Assembly (NCBI RefSeq): GCF_000337035.1
Contig: NZ_AOJL01000024.1
Span: 1-48,322 of the forward strand
Origin: Halorubrum coriense DSM 10284
GTDB taxonomy: Archaea; Halobacteriota; Halobacteria; Halobacteriales; Haloferacaceae
Reading direction: 5' to 3'
DNA length: 48,322 nucleotides
Both the position numbers and the translations under genes were made by a program. Under the pieces are notes generated by a model. That model was given only the letters and a program-made list of their open reading frames with translations, ran no database searches and had not been told where the DNA came from. Each line of letters opens with the position of its first letter. The first letter of the stretch is position 1. Below are positions 1-8,291 of the stretch, piece by piece.

Positions 1-155
1 ATACAACTGCTATCGCCGCTGAGGCGGTCGAAGTTGAGCATAGAGCACTCGATCTTTTGACCGCCTCATTCCTTATCGCAACGCTACCGGCGGCGCGAAA
101 CGAAAGGTTCAATTACGTCCCACGGAAACAACGAGATGCGTCAGTAAGCCCCTGC
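1..155. other. Region upstream of the tRNA, no convincing gene
   Basis: This left edge is less GC-rich than its surroundings. One forward frame stays open from base 3 to about 170, but it runs into the tRNA and resembles no family I recognise, so I do not call a gene. It holds an inverted repeat (separate entry) and an AT-rich stretch near 105-118 that could be part of the tRNA promoter. A gene ending just left of the window cannot be excluded. Confidence 0.4.
21..67. repeat. Inverted repeat / hairpin upstream of tRNA-Val
   Basis: The arms GAGGCGGTC (21-29) and GACCGCCTC (59-67) are perfect 9-bp complements. Pairing can continue inward through a G-T wobble and two A-T pairs, giving a stem of about 12 bp around a loop of about 23 bases. 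It could be a terminator or processing structure of an upstream transcript. No T-tract follows directly, so its role is unknown. Confidence 0.5.
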
Positions 156-230
156 GGGTTGGTAGTCTAGTCCGGTTATGACACCTCCTTGACATGGAGG
201 AGGCCGGCAGTTCAAATCTGCCCCAACCCA
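156..230 (+). tRNA. tRNA-Val (anticodon GAC)
   Basis: A full cloverleaf can be folded by eye. The acceptor stem pairs GGGTTGG (156-162) with CCAACCC (223-229), followed by discriminator A230. The anticodon stem pairs CCTCC (184-188) with GGAGG (196-200) around the loop TTGACAT, placing GAC at 191-193. The T arm is GGCAG-TTCAAAT-CTGCC. The terminal CCA is not encoded, as usual in haloarchaea, and there is no intron. I looked for a second copy of the tRNA 3' end, which would mark an integrated element, and found none nearby. Confidence 0.96.
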
Positions 231-340
231 CTTTCCTGCGACCGAAACCGTACGACGCCGAGCTGATTCTGTTCTAGCGAATTCGGGTTCAATCCACGGC
301 GGGTACCAACCTATATGCGAGCAGCTGATAGTATCGTATC

Positions 341-1123
341 ATGACGGATCGAACCCGGAGGGACGTCGTCAAGATCGGGGCGACCGGACTCGTCACGGGC
401 GTGGCCGGTTGTAGCGGGGCGATACCGGAAGACGTCGCCCGACGGGCGGTCGATGGGAGCGCGCCGAGCGCCGAGCCGCCGGAACTCGGAGATTTCTCGG
501 ACGCGAAGCTGGACCGGGCCAGATCGGTGGGAGAGGCGGCCCGAGCGGCGGTCGCGGTGATCAGGGGCGAGAGCGGACAGGGCGGGACGGCGTGGTTCCT
601 CGACGACGGGAGGCTCGTCACGAACAGCCACGTCGTCGCCGGCAGCGATTCGTTCGAGGCGTGGCCGATGGACGGCGAGAAGTTCGAACCCGAACTCGTC
701 GGCACGTCGGACTACCGGAATGACCCGTATCACGACGTGGCCGTCCTCGAAACCGATGTTTCGCCGGCGAACCGGCTCTCTCTCGGCGAGTCGGACTCGG
801 TCGAAGTGGGGCAGCCGCTCGTTCAGGTCGGCCATCCGTTCGCGATCGGCAACTGGGTGGTGTCGATCGGGCGGTACGTCGAGCCCGGGAACGGGGAGAC
901 GCTGCTCACCTCAGTTCCCACCCTCAGCGGCAACAGCGGCGGTCCGCTGCTTACGCTCGACGGCGACGTCGTCGGGATCACGACCGGTGCCGTGCCCCGC
1001 GACCGACTCGGCTCGACGCGGCCGGAGCCGGTCGACCTCACGGTCCACGAGGAGTTCACCGACTACGAGTGGACGACCCACGACGACACCTCGGTCGTCA
1101 GGCGGTACGTCGAGGAGTTCTAA
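341..1123 (+). CDS. Trypsin-like (S1) serine protease, exported lipoprotein
   Basis: This 260-residue protein is probably a secreted serine endopeptidase anchored outside the membrane. The N-terminus carries an Arg-Arg pair followed by a hydrophobic stretch and a lipobox-like VAGC (Cys24), suggesting Tat export and lipid attachment. The catalytic triad is visible: His97 in TNSHVV, Asp132 in HDVAVL and Ser199 in GNSGGP. This order fits the HtrA/DegP-like branch of S1 peptidases, but no PDZ domain follows, so it is shorter than classical HtrA. The start is supported by a TATA box (CTATATG, 311-317) centred 27 bases upstream, implying a leaderless transcript. It stands alone after the tRNA. Substrates are unknown. 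Confidence 0.88.
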   Translation: MTDRTRRDVVKIGATGLVTGVAGCSGAIPEDVARRAVDGSAPSAEPPELGDFSDAKLDRARSVGEAARAAVAVIRGESGQGGTAWFLDDGRLVTNSHVVAGSDSFEAWPMDGEKFEPELVGTSDYRNDPYHDVAVLETDVSPANRLSLGESDSVEVGQPLVQVGHPFAIGNWVVSIGRYVEPGNGETLLTSVPTLSGNSGGPLLTLDGDVVGITTGAVPRDRLGSTRPEPVDLTVHEEFTDYEWTTHDDTSVVRRYVEEF

Positions 1124-1207
1124 CCCGACAAGAAACGCGTCCGTGCGCCGTCGGTCGGGGTTGCCGATGCGAAGTTTCTTTTACCTCACTCGGGAGATTA
1201 CGGCTAG

Positions 1208-1894
1208 ATGAGTGACCGAGGCGGTCGATCGCGGGACCGGGGCGAATCGCCGACTTCGAACGGTGACGCGGCGGATGCGCTCGCTCCGGAGCCGCAGACT
1301 TCGTCCGCCGCGGTCGACGACGAGGGGGCGACGACCGGGCGACTGGTCGTCGTCTGCGGGCTCCCCGGCGTCGGCAAGACCACCGTCGCCGAGCGGATCG
1401 CCGCCCACGTCGACGGGCGGGTCCGCCGGACGGACGTGATACGCAAGGAGCTGTTCGACGACCCCGAGTACACCGACGACGAGACGGAGGCCGTCTACGC
1501 GGAGCTTCTCGCGCGCGCCCGCGAGGACGTCGCCGACGGGGAGGCGGTCGTCCTCGACGCGACGTTCGCGGACGCTCGGTTCCGGACTGACGCCCGCGAG
1601 GCGGCCGCGGCGGCCGCGGCCGAGTTCGACCTCGTCGAGGTGGCCTGCGACGAGGCGGTCGTCGAGCGCCGGATCGAGCGCCGGGACGGGATCAGCGACG
1701 CCGACTTCGAGATCCACCTCCACTTCAAGGAGCTGTTCGACGACGTCGAGACGGACCGCGTCCTCGTCGACAACTCCGGCACGGAGGCGGAGACGTTCGC
1801 GCAGGTCGACGCGGCGTTCGGCGGGCCGGCGGCGAGCGAGGAGGGGTCCGACAGTCGCGGCGACCGCTCTACCGCGGTCACCGACGCGGAGTGA
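1208..1894 (+). CDS. P-loop kinase-like ATP-binding protein (AAA_33 type)
   Basis: This 228-residue cytosolic protein has a Walker A motif, GLPGVGKTT, at residues 51-59, followed by a nucleotide-kinase-like fold with an acidic LDATF strand around residues 116-120. This resembles the AAA_33 / gluconate-kinase-like family of small-molecule or RNA-end kinases; the substrate cannot be read from sequence. The first 43 and last 25 residues are acidic, low-complexity extensions typical of haloarchaea. The start at 1208 is preceded by a TTCTTTTACC stretch about 27 bases upstream, consistent with a leaderless message. It is transcribed alone, with an 84-base gap to the protease. Confidence 0.78.
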   Translation: MSDRGGRSRDRGESPTSNGDAADALAPEPQTSSAAVDDEGATTGRLVVVCGLPGVGKTTVAERIAAHVDGRVRRTDVIRKELFDDPEYTDDETEAVYAELLARAREDVADGEAVVLDATFADARFRTDAREAAAAAAAEFDLVEVACDEAVVERRIERRDGISDADFEIHLHFKELFDDVETDRVLVDNSGTEAETFAQVDAAFGGPAASEEGSDSRGDRSTAVTDAE

Positions 1895-1964
1895 GCGCCG
1901 TCGGCCCCGGCTTAGTGCCGTGCGAACACGTCTCGTGACGGGGGCACACACGCGTCTCCCATCA

Positions 1965-1970
1965 CTTATA
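1965..1970 (+). promoter_or_regulatory. TATA box of aIF-1A gene
   Basis: CTTATA is centred 27 bases upstream of the aIF-1A ATG, which therefore probably is the transcript's 5' end (leaderless). Confidence 0.6.
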
Positions 1971-1993
1971 CGGGCGAGCGCACTACGGGTTGT

Positions 1994-2278
1994 ATGAGCG
2001 AAGAATCCGGGCGGAAGAACCTCCGCATGCCCAACGACGACGAAGTGTTCGCCGTGGTGACGGAACACCTCGGCGGCAACCACGTTCAGCTGCGCTGCGC
2101 CGACGGCGAAGAGCGACTCGGTCGGATCCCCGGCCGAATGAAGTACCGGACGTGGATCAGCGAGGGCGACGTCGTCCTCGCCGAACCGTGGGATTGGCAG
2201 GACGAGAAGGCGAACGTCGAGTGGCGGTACTCGGACGAGGACGCCGACCAGCTCCGCCGCGAAGGCCACATCCAGTAG
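1994..2278 (+). CDS. eif1A: Translation initiation factor aIF-1A
   Basis: This 94-residue protein is the archaeal homologue of eIF1A, which binds the A site of the small ribosomal subunit and promotes scanning or initiator tRNA placement. The S1-like OB fold is recognisable from the family stretch around [16 protein letters not shown], the GRIPGRMK segment and the WISEGDVVL strand, ending in the [10 protein letters not shown] portion. Length matches the archaeal family, without the long C-terminal helix of eukaryotes. The start is fixed by a TATA box at 1965-1970. It is monocistronic by spacing (about 100 bases from its left neighbour and 256 from the next gene). Confidence 0.97.
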   Translation: MSEESGRKNLRMPNDDEVFAVVTEHLGGNHVQLRCADGEERLGRIPGRMKYRTWISEGDVVLAEPWDWQDEKANVEWRYSDEDADQLRREGHIQ

Positions 2279-2534
2279 TCGGACCGGACACGCGGTCGAC
2301 GCCGCCGTCGGCCGCCTGCGAACCGTCTCTTCTCTCTCTTTCGGACGCGAACCCCGACGAGCCTTCGCTCGGCCGAACGCCGCGGAGATCGAGCGCCGGA
2401 GAGATCCGAACGCCGAGCGCGGCCACACCGGCCCGCATCGCGGCCCGGCCGCCCGAACTGCGCCGTTCCGATCTGGCGTGGTATTGTGTTATCTATCCAA
2501 AACCGTTATTACGGCGAGGCGCATACCCGGTAGT

Positions 2535-2876
2535 ATGAGTTCGACAGAAGCCGCCCCGGCAGAGCCGATTCAGCTGGCCGACACCGACGCGTTCGACGCG
2601 CACGTCGCGGACCACGACGTGGTCCTCGTCGACTTCTACGCCGACTGGTGCGGCCCGTGTCAGATGATGGAGCCGGCCGTCGAGGCGGTCGCGAACGACA
2701 CCGACGCGGCGGTGTTGAAGGTCGACGTCGACGTTCACCAGGGGCTCGCCGGCGAGTACGGCGTCCAAGGGATCCCGACGCTGCTCGTGTTCGCCGACGG
2801 CGAGCCGGTCGAGCGGATGGTCGGCGCACAGACCGAGCAGGCACTGACGGACGCGGTCGCCGACGCCGACGCCTGA
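2535..2876 (+). CDS. Thioredoxin
   Basis: This 113-residue protein is a small cytosolic thiol-disulfide oxidoreductase. The active site WCGPC has redox cysteines at 39 and 42, preceded by VLVDFYAD and followed by the cis-proline region GIPTLLVF, so all core thioredoxin motifs are present. I chose ATG 2535 instead of the upstream in-frame start at 2478, because the extra 19 residues lack thioredoxin similarity and an AT-rich CGTTATTACG lies about 26 bases upstream of 2535. The aminotransferase gene begins 41 bases downstream on the same strand and may be co-transcribed. Which of several haloarchaeal thioredoxins this is cannot be told. Confidence 0.93.
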   Translation: MSSTEAAPAEPIQLADTDAFDAHVADHDVVLVDFYADWCGPCQMMEPAVEAVANDTDAAVLKVDVDVHQGLAGEYGVQGIPTLLVFADGEPVERMVGAQTEQALTDAVADADA

Positions 2877-2917
2877 ACCGGGAGGCGCGACCCGCGGTCC
2901 TCGCGGAAACCGACACC

Positions 2918-4060
2918 ATGAGAACGATCCAACTCGACGCCGACGGTATGACCCCGAGAGAGCTCCGCGCGGACGTCCCCGCCCTCGGCGACGCGGCGTA
3001 CTTCAATTTCGGCGCCCACGGGCCGAGCCCCGAGTACGTCGTCGAAGCGGCCGCGTCGTTCATCGAGGAGCATGAGTTCGGCTCCGCGACGACCGACCCG
3101 TACGGACACGCCTTCGAGACGTACGACCGGGTGCGCGAACGGATCGCGGCGTTCGTCGGCGCGGAGCCCGCGGAGATCGCGCTGACCGAGAGCACGACCG
3201 ACGGGATCAACCGCGTCGCCGGCGCGATCGACTGGGAGCCGGGCGACGTGGTCGTCCGGACCGACCTCGAACACCCGGCCGGCGTCCTCCCGTGGAAGCG
3301 CCTCGAACGCGAGGGGGTCGAGGTGCGCGTCCTCGAGACGGAGGACGGCCGCCTCGACCGCGACGAGTACGCCGAGGCGGTCGCGGACGCCCGGCTCGTC
3401 TGCTTCAGCGCGATCACCTGGACGCACGGCACCCGCCTCCCCGTCGCCGACCTCGTCGAGGTCGCGAACGACGCCGGCGCGTTCACCCTCGTCGACGCGG
3501 TCCAGTCGCCCGGACAGATGCCGATGGACGTGGACGAGTGGGGGGCCGACGCGGTCGCGGCGGCCGGCCACAAGTGGACGCTCGGCCCGTGGGGGGCCGG
3601 CTTCCTCTACGTCGACCGCGACGCCGCGGAGGGCCTCGAGCCGCGCGTGGTCGGCTACCGGAGCGTCGCGGACCCGACCGGCGACGAGATCGCGTTCAAA
3701 CCCGCCGCGGGGCGGTTCGAGGTCGGGACGACGACCGCGGCCGCGCACGTCGGCCTCGCCGAGGCGCTCGATGCGATCGACGCCGTCGGCGTCGACGCGA
3801 TCGAGTCCCGGATCGCGTCGCTCACCGACCGGCTGAAGGCGGGCGTCCCCGAGGGGCGGCTCCTCAGCCCGCGGTCCCACGAGTCGGGACTCGTAACGGT
3901 CGACGTCGACGACCCCGAGGCGACCGTCGAGCGGCTCGCGGCCGACGACATCGTCGTCCGGTCGCTGCCGCACCCGGACGGGGTCCGCGTGTCGGTCCAC
4001 GCCGTCTCGACGGAGGCGGAGATCGACCGCCTCCTCGACGCGTTGGAGCCGGAGTGGTGA
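2918..4060 (+). CDS. Class V aminotransferase (cysteine desulfurase / isopenicillin-epimerase-like)
   Basis: This 380-residue PLP enzyme belongs to fold type I, class V. The Schiff-base lysine lies in GHKWTLGPWG, the cofactor-binding Asp in LVDAVQSPG, and the N-terminal substrate loop reads YFNFGAHGPSP. The overall pattern resembles the CsdA/isopenicillin N epimerase branch. I see no extended catalytic-cysteine loop typical of IscS, so a housekeeping desulfurase role is not established. The start at 2918 is the first suitable ATG after the thioredoxin stop; ATG 2948 (MTPRELRA) is an almost equal alternative. Linkage to thioredoxin might hint at persulfide chemistry, but this is inference only. 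Confidence 0.85.
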   Translation: MRTIQLDADGMTPRELRADVPALGDAAYFNFGAHGPSPEYVVEAAASFIEEHEFGSATTDPYGHAFETYDRVRERIAAFVGAEPAEIALTESTTDGINRVAGAIDWEPGDVVVRTDLEHPAGVLPWKRLEREGVEVRVLETEDGRLDRDEYAEAVADARLVCFSAITWTHGTRLPVADLVEVANDAGAFTLVDAVQSPGQMPMDVDEWGADAVAAAGHKWTLGPWGAGFLYVDRDAAEGLEPRVVGYRSVADPTGDEIAFKPAAGRFEVGTTTAAAHVGLAEALDAIDAVGVDAIESRIASLTDRLKAGVPEGRLLSPRSHESGLVTVDVDDPEATVERLAADDIVVRSLPHPDGVRVSVHAVSTEAEIDRLLDALEPEW

Positions 4061-4147
4061 GCCGCGGCGCGCGGTCTCCCGGTCCCGGCTCGGCGGCGGA
4101 CGCCGCTCGACCGGACGCGTTTTAGCGCTCGACGCGCAAGACCGCGC

Positions 4148-4705
4148 ATGGGATTCCACACCTTCGACGCCGACCAGGCCGACGGACTGGAGCGACCCGG
4201 GCGCTATCGCTGGGTGTCCGCCGAAGAGCTGATCGGACCGCTGGTCGAGGCCGACGCCGCGGTCGTCGCCGACCTCGGCAGCGGAACTGGGTTTTACACC
4301 GACGACGTGGCACCGCACGTCGAGACCGTCTACGGCGTCGACGTCCAGTCCGAGATGCACGAGTACTACCGCGAGAAGGGCGTCCCGGAGAACGTCGAAC
4401 TCGTCGCGAGCGACGTCTCGGACCTCCCGTTCGCGGACGGCGAGCTCGACGGGGCCCTCTCCACGATGACGTACCACGAGTTCGCGAGCGACGCGGCGCT
4501 GGCGGAGCTCGCCCGCGTCGTGCGGTCGGGCGGCGTCGTCGCGACGTTCGACTGGAGCGGCGACGGCGCGGGCGAACACGGACCGCCGGTCGACGAGCGG
4601 TTCTCGGCCGAAGCGGCGGCCGCGGCGTTCGAGGCGGCGGGGTTCGAGGTCGTCTCGGCCGCGACCCGCACCGAGACGTTCGGCGTCGTCGCGAGAGCGC
4701 CGTAG
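4148..4705 (+). CDS. Class I SAM-dependent methyltransferase
   Basis: This 185-residue protein has a Rossmann methyltransferase core. The SAM-binding glycine motif ADLGSGTGFY is at residues 41-50, followed by an acidic strand end (GVDVQ) and a post-II segment DLPFADGELDGALS typical of the Methyltransf_11 group. Substrate is unknown; small size suggests a small-molecule or quinone-like acceptor, but this is a guess. The start at 4148 is supported by a TTTTA element (4120-4124) 26 bases upstream, implying a leaderless transcript. It is a single gene between the aminotransferase and the DoxX-like gene. Confidence 0.85.
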   Translation: MGFHTFDADQADGLERPGRYRWVSAEELIGPLVEADAAVVADLGSGTGFYTDDVAPHVETVYGVDVQSEMHEYYREKGVPENVELVASDVSDLPFADGELDGALSTMTYHEFASDAALAELARVVRSGGVVATFDWSGDGAGEHGPPVDERFSAEAAAAAFEAAGFEVVSAATRTETFGVVARAP

Positions 4706-4802
4706 TCGGCCGGCATTCGAAACCGCGAAACGACCGCCTCAGAGTCGGAGGCGAACGTTCGTGAAGAAATAGCGTTAGGTGTGTGCGGCTCGTAGGATCG
4801 GT

Positions 4803-5903
4803 ATGTCCGTCCGTGTTCGACCGACCGTCGTCGCCGCGCTCGCCCTGTTCGCGACGCTCGTCGCGCGACCGGCCGCGGCCCACGTCGACTACGTCACCGA
4901 GGACTCCGGTGACCCGCTCGACGCGGTGGCGTTCACCGCTGAGGTGCTCTCCGAGCCGTTCAACGCGGCGCTGTTCGCGGGGTCCGGGATCCTCGCGCTC
5001 GCCGGACTGGCGGTGTACCTCTGGGTGCGTCCCACCATCGTCGACATCGTCGTCCTCCGCGAGAAGCTCGCCGGCTACGGCGACCTCGTTCCGTGGATGC
5101 TGCGCCTCGCCGTCGGGCTTCCCCTCGTCGGAGCCGGCTTCCAAGGGTACTTCTTCGCGCCGACGCTCGCGTTCGACACCGCGGCGAGCCCGTTCCTCCG
5201 GGTGCTGTTCATCGGGCTCGGCTTCCTCCTGCTGTTCGGGCTGGCGACGCGGATCACCGCGGCGGTCGGCCTGCTGACGTACGCCTGGGTGTTCTTCGCG
5301 GTCGACAGCCTCGTCTTCCTCGCCGTGGAGTACGTCCCGGTGTTCCTCGCGCTGCTGATCCTCGGCGGCGGCCGCCCGAGCGCCGACGACATGCTGCTTG
5401 CGGTCGCGAGCACGCCCGGGTCCTACTACGGCCGGGTCGACCCCGTCCAGTACCTGAAGTCGTTCCTCGACCGGACGACCGCCCCGCTGCGGCGCTACGT
5501 CCCGACGGTGCTCCGGGTCGGGATGGGCGTCTCGTTCGTCTACCTCGGTCTCATCCAGAAGCTGGCCGACCCCGCCAGTGCGCTCCAAGTGGTCGAGAAG
5601 TACGACCTCACGTCGGTCGTCCCGGTCGACCCCGGCCTGTGGGTCGTCGGCGCTGGGGTGACCGAGATCGCCGTCGGGATCGCGCTGATCGCCGGGTTCT
5701 TCACCCGCGGCGCGGCCGCGCTCTCGTTCGTGCTGTTCACGACGACGCTGTTCGGGCTCCCGGACGACCCGGTCCTCGCGCACGTCGCGCTGTTCGGCAT
5801 GGCGTCGGCGGTGTTCACGCTCGGCTCCGGGCCGCTCGCGTTCGACTACTGGTTCGGCCGCCCCGCGCTCGGCGACGAGGAGTCGGCGGTCGCGGCCGAC
5901 TGA
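4803..5903 (+). CDS. DoxX-family integral membrane protein
   Basis: This 366-residue membrane protein starts with a signal-like segment (residues 7-26, ending ARPAAAH) and has about eight hydrophobic helices. The C-terminal half shows DoxX/DoxD features, including FVYLGLIQKLADP and a helix beginning VVGAGVTEIAVGIALIAGF. The family includes quinol-oxidase-associated and thiosulfate:quinone oxidoreductase subunits, but many archaeal members have no proven activity. The internal similarity between the two halves suggests a duplicated DoxX unit. ATG 4803 was chosen over the in-frame 4779 because the hydrophobic signal begins right after it and a GCGTTAGG element lies about 28 bases upstream. Confidence 0.78.
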   Translation: MSVRVRPTVVAALALFATLVARPAAAHVDYVTEDSGDPLDAVAFTAEVLSEPFNAALFAGSGILALAGLAVYLWVRPTIVDIVVLREKLAGYGDLVPWMLRLAVGLPLVGAGFQGYFFAPTLAFDTAASPFLRVLFIGLGFLLLFGLATRITAAVGLLTYAWVFFAVDSLVFLAVEYVPVFLALLILGGGRPSADDMLLAVASTPGSYYGRVDPVQYLKSFLDRTTAPLRRYVPTVLRVGMGVSFVYLGLIQKLADPASALQVVEKYDLTSVVPVDPGLWVVGAGVTEIAVGIALIAGFFTRGAAALSFVLFTTTLFGLPDDPVLAHVALFGMASAVFTLGSGPLAFDYWFGRPALGDEESAVAAD

Positions 5904-5988
5904 CGGCGGCGACCGCGACTGCGGTCGGCGGGCCGCCGACCCCGCCCCGCCGGCGGTTTTTAAGTGACTCTCGCGCGGTGATGGAGGT

Positions 5989-7275
5989 ATGCGAGTGGAC
6001 CTCGGCAACGCCCTGGAGACGACCCCGGGGCTCACGACGGAGACGCTGGACGGGCTCGACGACCGCGTCGCGGCCGCGCACGACCGGATCGCGGCCGGGA
6101 TGGCCGACGACGAGTTCGGGTACGCCGCCCTCACCCTGCCCGAGACCGCGGACCCGGACGCGATCCGCGCCGCGGTCGACGGGTTCGACCGCCCCGAGGC
6201 GGTCCTGACCGTCGGGATCGGCGGCAGCGCGCTCGGCGCGGCGACGCTGTCGAACGCCTTAGAGAGCGACGTCGACGCGTACGTCCTCGACAACGTCGAC
6301 CCCGACGACGCCCGGGCGCTGCTCGCCGACCTCCCGCTCGGCGAAACCGTCGTCAACGTGGTTTCGAAGTCGGGGACGACCGCGGAGACGCTCGCGAACT
6401 TCCTCGTCGTGCGCGAGGCGATGACCGACGCGGGCGTCGACTGGACCGAGCGCACCCTCGTCACCACGGGCGAGGAAGGGAACCTCCGCGAGCTGGCCGA
6501 CCGCCACGACCTCCCGTCGCTCCCGGTCCCCGACGGCGTCCCCGGGCGGTTCTCGGCGCTGTCGACGGTCGGACTCGCGGTCGCCGCGCTTCAGGGCCAC
6601 GACGTCGAGGCCGTCCTCGCGGGCGGCCGGGACGGGATGGACGCGCTCGCCGGGTCGCTGTACGAGTCGCCCGCGTACGCCTACGGGGCGGCGACGTACG
6701 CGCTCGCGGAGCGCGGCGCGCTCACCAACGCCGTGATGCCGTACGCGGAGTCGCTGGAGACGTTCGCGGAGTGGTTCGCCCAGCTGTGGGCCGAGAGCCT
6801 CGGGAAGGACGGCCTCGGACAGACCCCGGCGCGCGCGCTCGGTGCGACCGACCAGCACTCCCAGCTCCAACTGTACCGCGCCGGCCCGCCGGACAAGCTG
6901 GTGACGCTCGTCCGCCCGACGGAGCGCGCCGACGTGTCGATTCCGCAGACGGACCTCGACGGCCTGGCGTACCTCGGCGGCTCGTCGCTGGGCGGGCTGC
7001 TCGACGCCGAGTTCGAGGCGACGGAGGCGAGCCTCGCGGCGGCCGGCGTCCCCAACGTGCGCGTCGAGATCGACCGCGTCGACGAGCGGGCGCTCGGCGA
7101 GCTCCTGTTCGGCATGGAGGCGGCCTGCGTGCTGTACGGCGAGCTCGCGAGCGTCTCGACGTTCACGCAGCCCGCCGTCGAGTGGGGGAAGAAGGCGGCT
7201 CGCGGACTCCTGGGCGGCGGCGACTTCGCGGAGGCCGAGGCGGTCGCGGAGAAGCGGGAGCTCCGGATCGACTGA
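5989..7275 (+). CDS. pgi: Glucose-6-phosphate isomerase
   Basis: This 428-residue enzyme interconverts glucose 6-phosphate and fructose 6-phosphate in gluconeogenesis and sugar breakdown. Family motifs include TVGIGGSALGA (phosphate binding), VVSKSGTTAETLANF, the catalytic-glutamate region LWAESLGKDG, GATDQHSQLQLY and the C-terminal lysine region EWGKKAARGLL. It belongs to the bacterial-type PGI superfamily, not the archaeal cupin type. A TATA box (TTTTTAAG, 5957-5964) is centred about 28 bases before ATG 5989, so the message is probably leaderless. It is monocistronic by spacing, with no pathway genes adjacent. Confidence 0.95.
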   Translation: MRVDLGNALETTPGLTTETLDGLDDRVAAAHDRIAAGMADDEFGYAALTLPETADPDAIRAAVDGFDRPEAVLTVGIGGSALGAATLSNALESDVDAYVLDNVDPDDARALLADLPLGETVVNVVSKSGTTAETLANFLVVREAMTDAGVDWTERTLVTTGEEGNLRELADRHDLPSLPVPDGVPGRFSALSTVGLAVAALQGHDVEAVLAGGRDGMDALAGSLYESPAYAYGAATYALAERGALTNAVMPYAESLETFAEWFAQLWAESLGKDGLGQTPARALGATDQHSQLQLYRAGPPDKLVTLVRPTERADVSIPQTDLDGLAYLGGSSLGGLLDAEFEATEASLAAAGVPNVRVEIDRVDERALGELLFGMEAACVLYGELASVSTFTQPAVEWGKKAARGLLGGGDFAEAEAVAEKRELRID

Positions 7276-7356
7276 GCCCCGCCCCGCGCGGTCGAGCCCG
7301 GACGGTCGCCGACCCCTTCCGGTGCGTCTAAACCCCCGCGAGCCGTACCGCCGACG

Positions 7357-8091
7357 ATGAGCGACGACCCCCTCGCGAGCGCGGTCGGCGAGCGGCTGTT
7401 CCGCGTCGCGAGCGCGCTGTTCGCGATCGTGTTCGCCCTCCTCGTCGCCAGCGCGATCACCGCCCCGGGCGCGGACCTCGCCGCCTCTCTCGGCTTAGTG
7501 TCGGAGGGCACGACCGGCTACCGGCTGCTCCGGACGCTGCTCCAGTTCGCCGGGTTCGCGCTCGCCGCCGTCGGCTACCTCGCGATCACCGGCGAGTGGG
7601 GGCTCGCCCGCGCCTCCCGGCCGGACGCCCGAGAGGCGGCGATCATCGTCGGGGGCGGCGTCGTCCTCTTCGCGTTCCAGTACGGCGCCCTCTTCGCGCT
7701 CGATCAGGTCGGGCTCTCGACCGGGCAGAACCAGGCGGTCGTCCCCTCCGGCGACCCGGTGACCTACTACCTCGCGATGATCGCGGTGTCGCTCGCGGTG
7801 GTCGGTCCGGTCGAGGAGCTGCTGTTCCGCGGCGTCGTTCAGGGCGGCGTCCGGCGCGCGTTCGACGCGGTCCCCGCGGTGCTCATCGCGAGCCTCGCGT
7901 TCGGGCTGATCCACCTCCCCTCGGTCTCGGGGACGATGGTCGAGCAGTGGGCGTACGTCGGCGTCGTCGTCGTCCTCGGGTCGGTCCTCGGCGCGCTCTA
8001 CGAGTGGACGGACAACGTGGTGGTGCCGGGGCTGGTCCACGGCATCTACAACGCGATCACCTACGCGGTCCTGCTGTCACAGGCTCTGTGA
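7357..8091 (+). CDS. CPBP-family intramembrane metalloprotease (CAAX-protease/Abi family)
   Basis: This 244-residue protein has about six membrane helices and the signature of CPBP (Abi) glutamic/metallo-proteases. It carries EELLFRG at residues 153-159, a histidine in FGLIHLP (His186) and a third motif LVHGIYNAI (His228) in a C-terminal helix. The family includes eukaryotic Rce1 CAAX proteases and bacterial bacteriocin-immunity proteins; haloarchaeal members probably process membrane substrates that are not known. A GTCTAAACC stretch lies about 28 bases upstream of the ATG. It converges on nurA with a 200-base gap holding a repeat remnant. Confidence 0.88.
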   Translation: MSDDPLASAVGERLFRVASALFAIVFALLVASAITAPGADLAASLGLVSEGTTGYRLLRTLLQFAGFALAAVGYLAITGEWGLARASRPDAREAAIIVGGGVVLFAFQYGALFALDQVGLSTGQNQAVVPSGDPVTYYLAMIAVSLAVVGPVEELLFRGVVQGGVRRAFDAVPAVLIASLAFGLIHLPSVSGTMVEQWAYVGVVVVLGSVLGALYEWTDNVVVPGLVHGIYNAITYAVLLSQAL

Positions 8092-8291
8092 GAGAGGCCG
8101 AGGCCGTTCTGCGGACAGTTGGTTCTCACACGGCTTTGCGGTGGCGCGTGCCTGCGAGGCCGCCTCGCGGCCGGGGCTTTGGAACTGTTCTGCGCGGATC
8201 CGGAGTCAACGATTTATAACCGAACAACTGAGACGGCAGCGGTGTTCTCCGCAGGGTCACCGAGAGATAGTTATAAACAACCAGCCGCGGA
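8092..8291. other. Intergenic region with repeat remnant, between convergent genes
   Basis: This 200-base gap separates the convergent CPBP and nurA genes. It contains a short remnant of the repeat seen in full near 34.6 kb (separate entry). It also holds TTTATAAC (8213-8220) and its inverse GTTATAAA (8270-8277), a pair of AT-rich sites 49 bases apart in otherwise GC-rich DNA. A forward reading frame here is open, but it has no family resemblance and I do not call it. Confidence 0.55.
8138..8186. repeat. Deleted copy of the structured repeat found near 34.6 kb
   Basis: The 15 bases GCGGTGGCGCGTGCC (8138-8152) are identical to 34622-34636. CTCGCGGCCGGGG (8164-8176) matches 34848-34860 at 12 of 13 positions, in the same order and strand. 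The roughly 210 bases between these blocks in the large copy are replaced here by 11 bases. The junction forms a perfect palindrome: GCGAGGC (8154-8160), one base, then GCCTCGC (8162-8168). The inverse pair ACAGTT (8115-8120) and AACTGT (8183-8188) flanks the remnant. Confidence 0.55.

Noticed and set aside
156-1200. tRNA-Val as integration site of a mobile element
   Set aside because: I saw no second copy of the tRNA 3' end, no integrase and no composition change downstream.
4122-6467. A 781-codon open frame on the minus strand opposite the methyltransferase, DoxX and pgi genes
   Set aside because: It runs antisense through three recognisable genes, has Arg/Pro/Ser-rich composition and no domain. 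Long antisense frames are normal at this GC content.
8092-8291. Small gene in the gap between the CPBP protease and nurA genes
   Set aside because: The open frame covers a repeat remnant, has no start context and no family resemblance.
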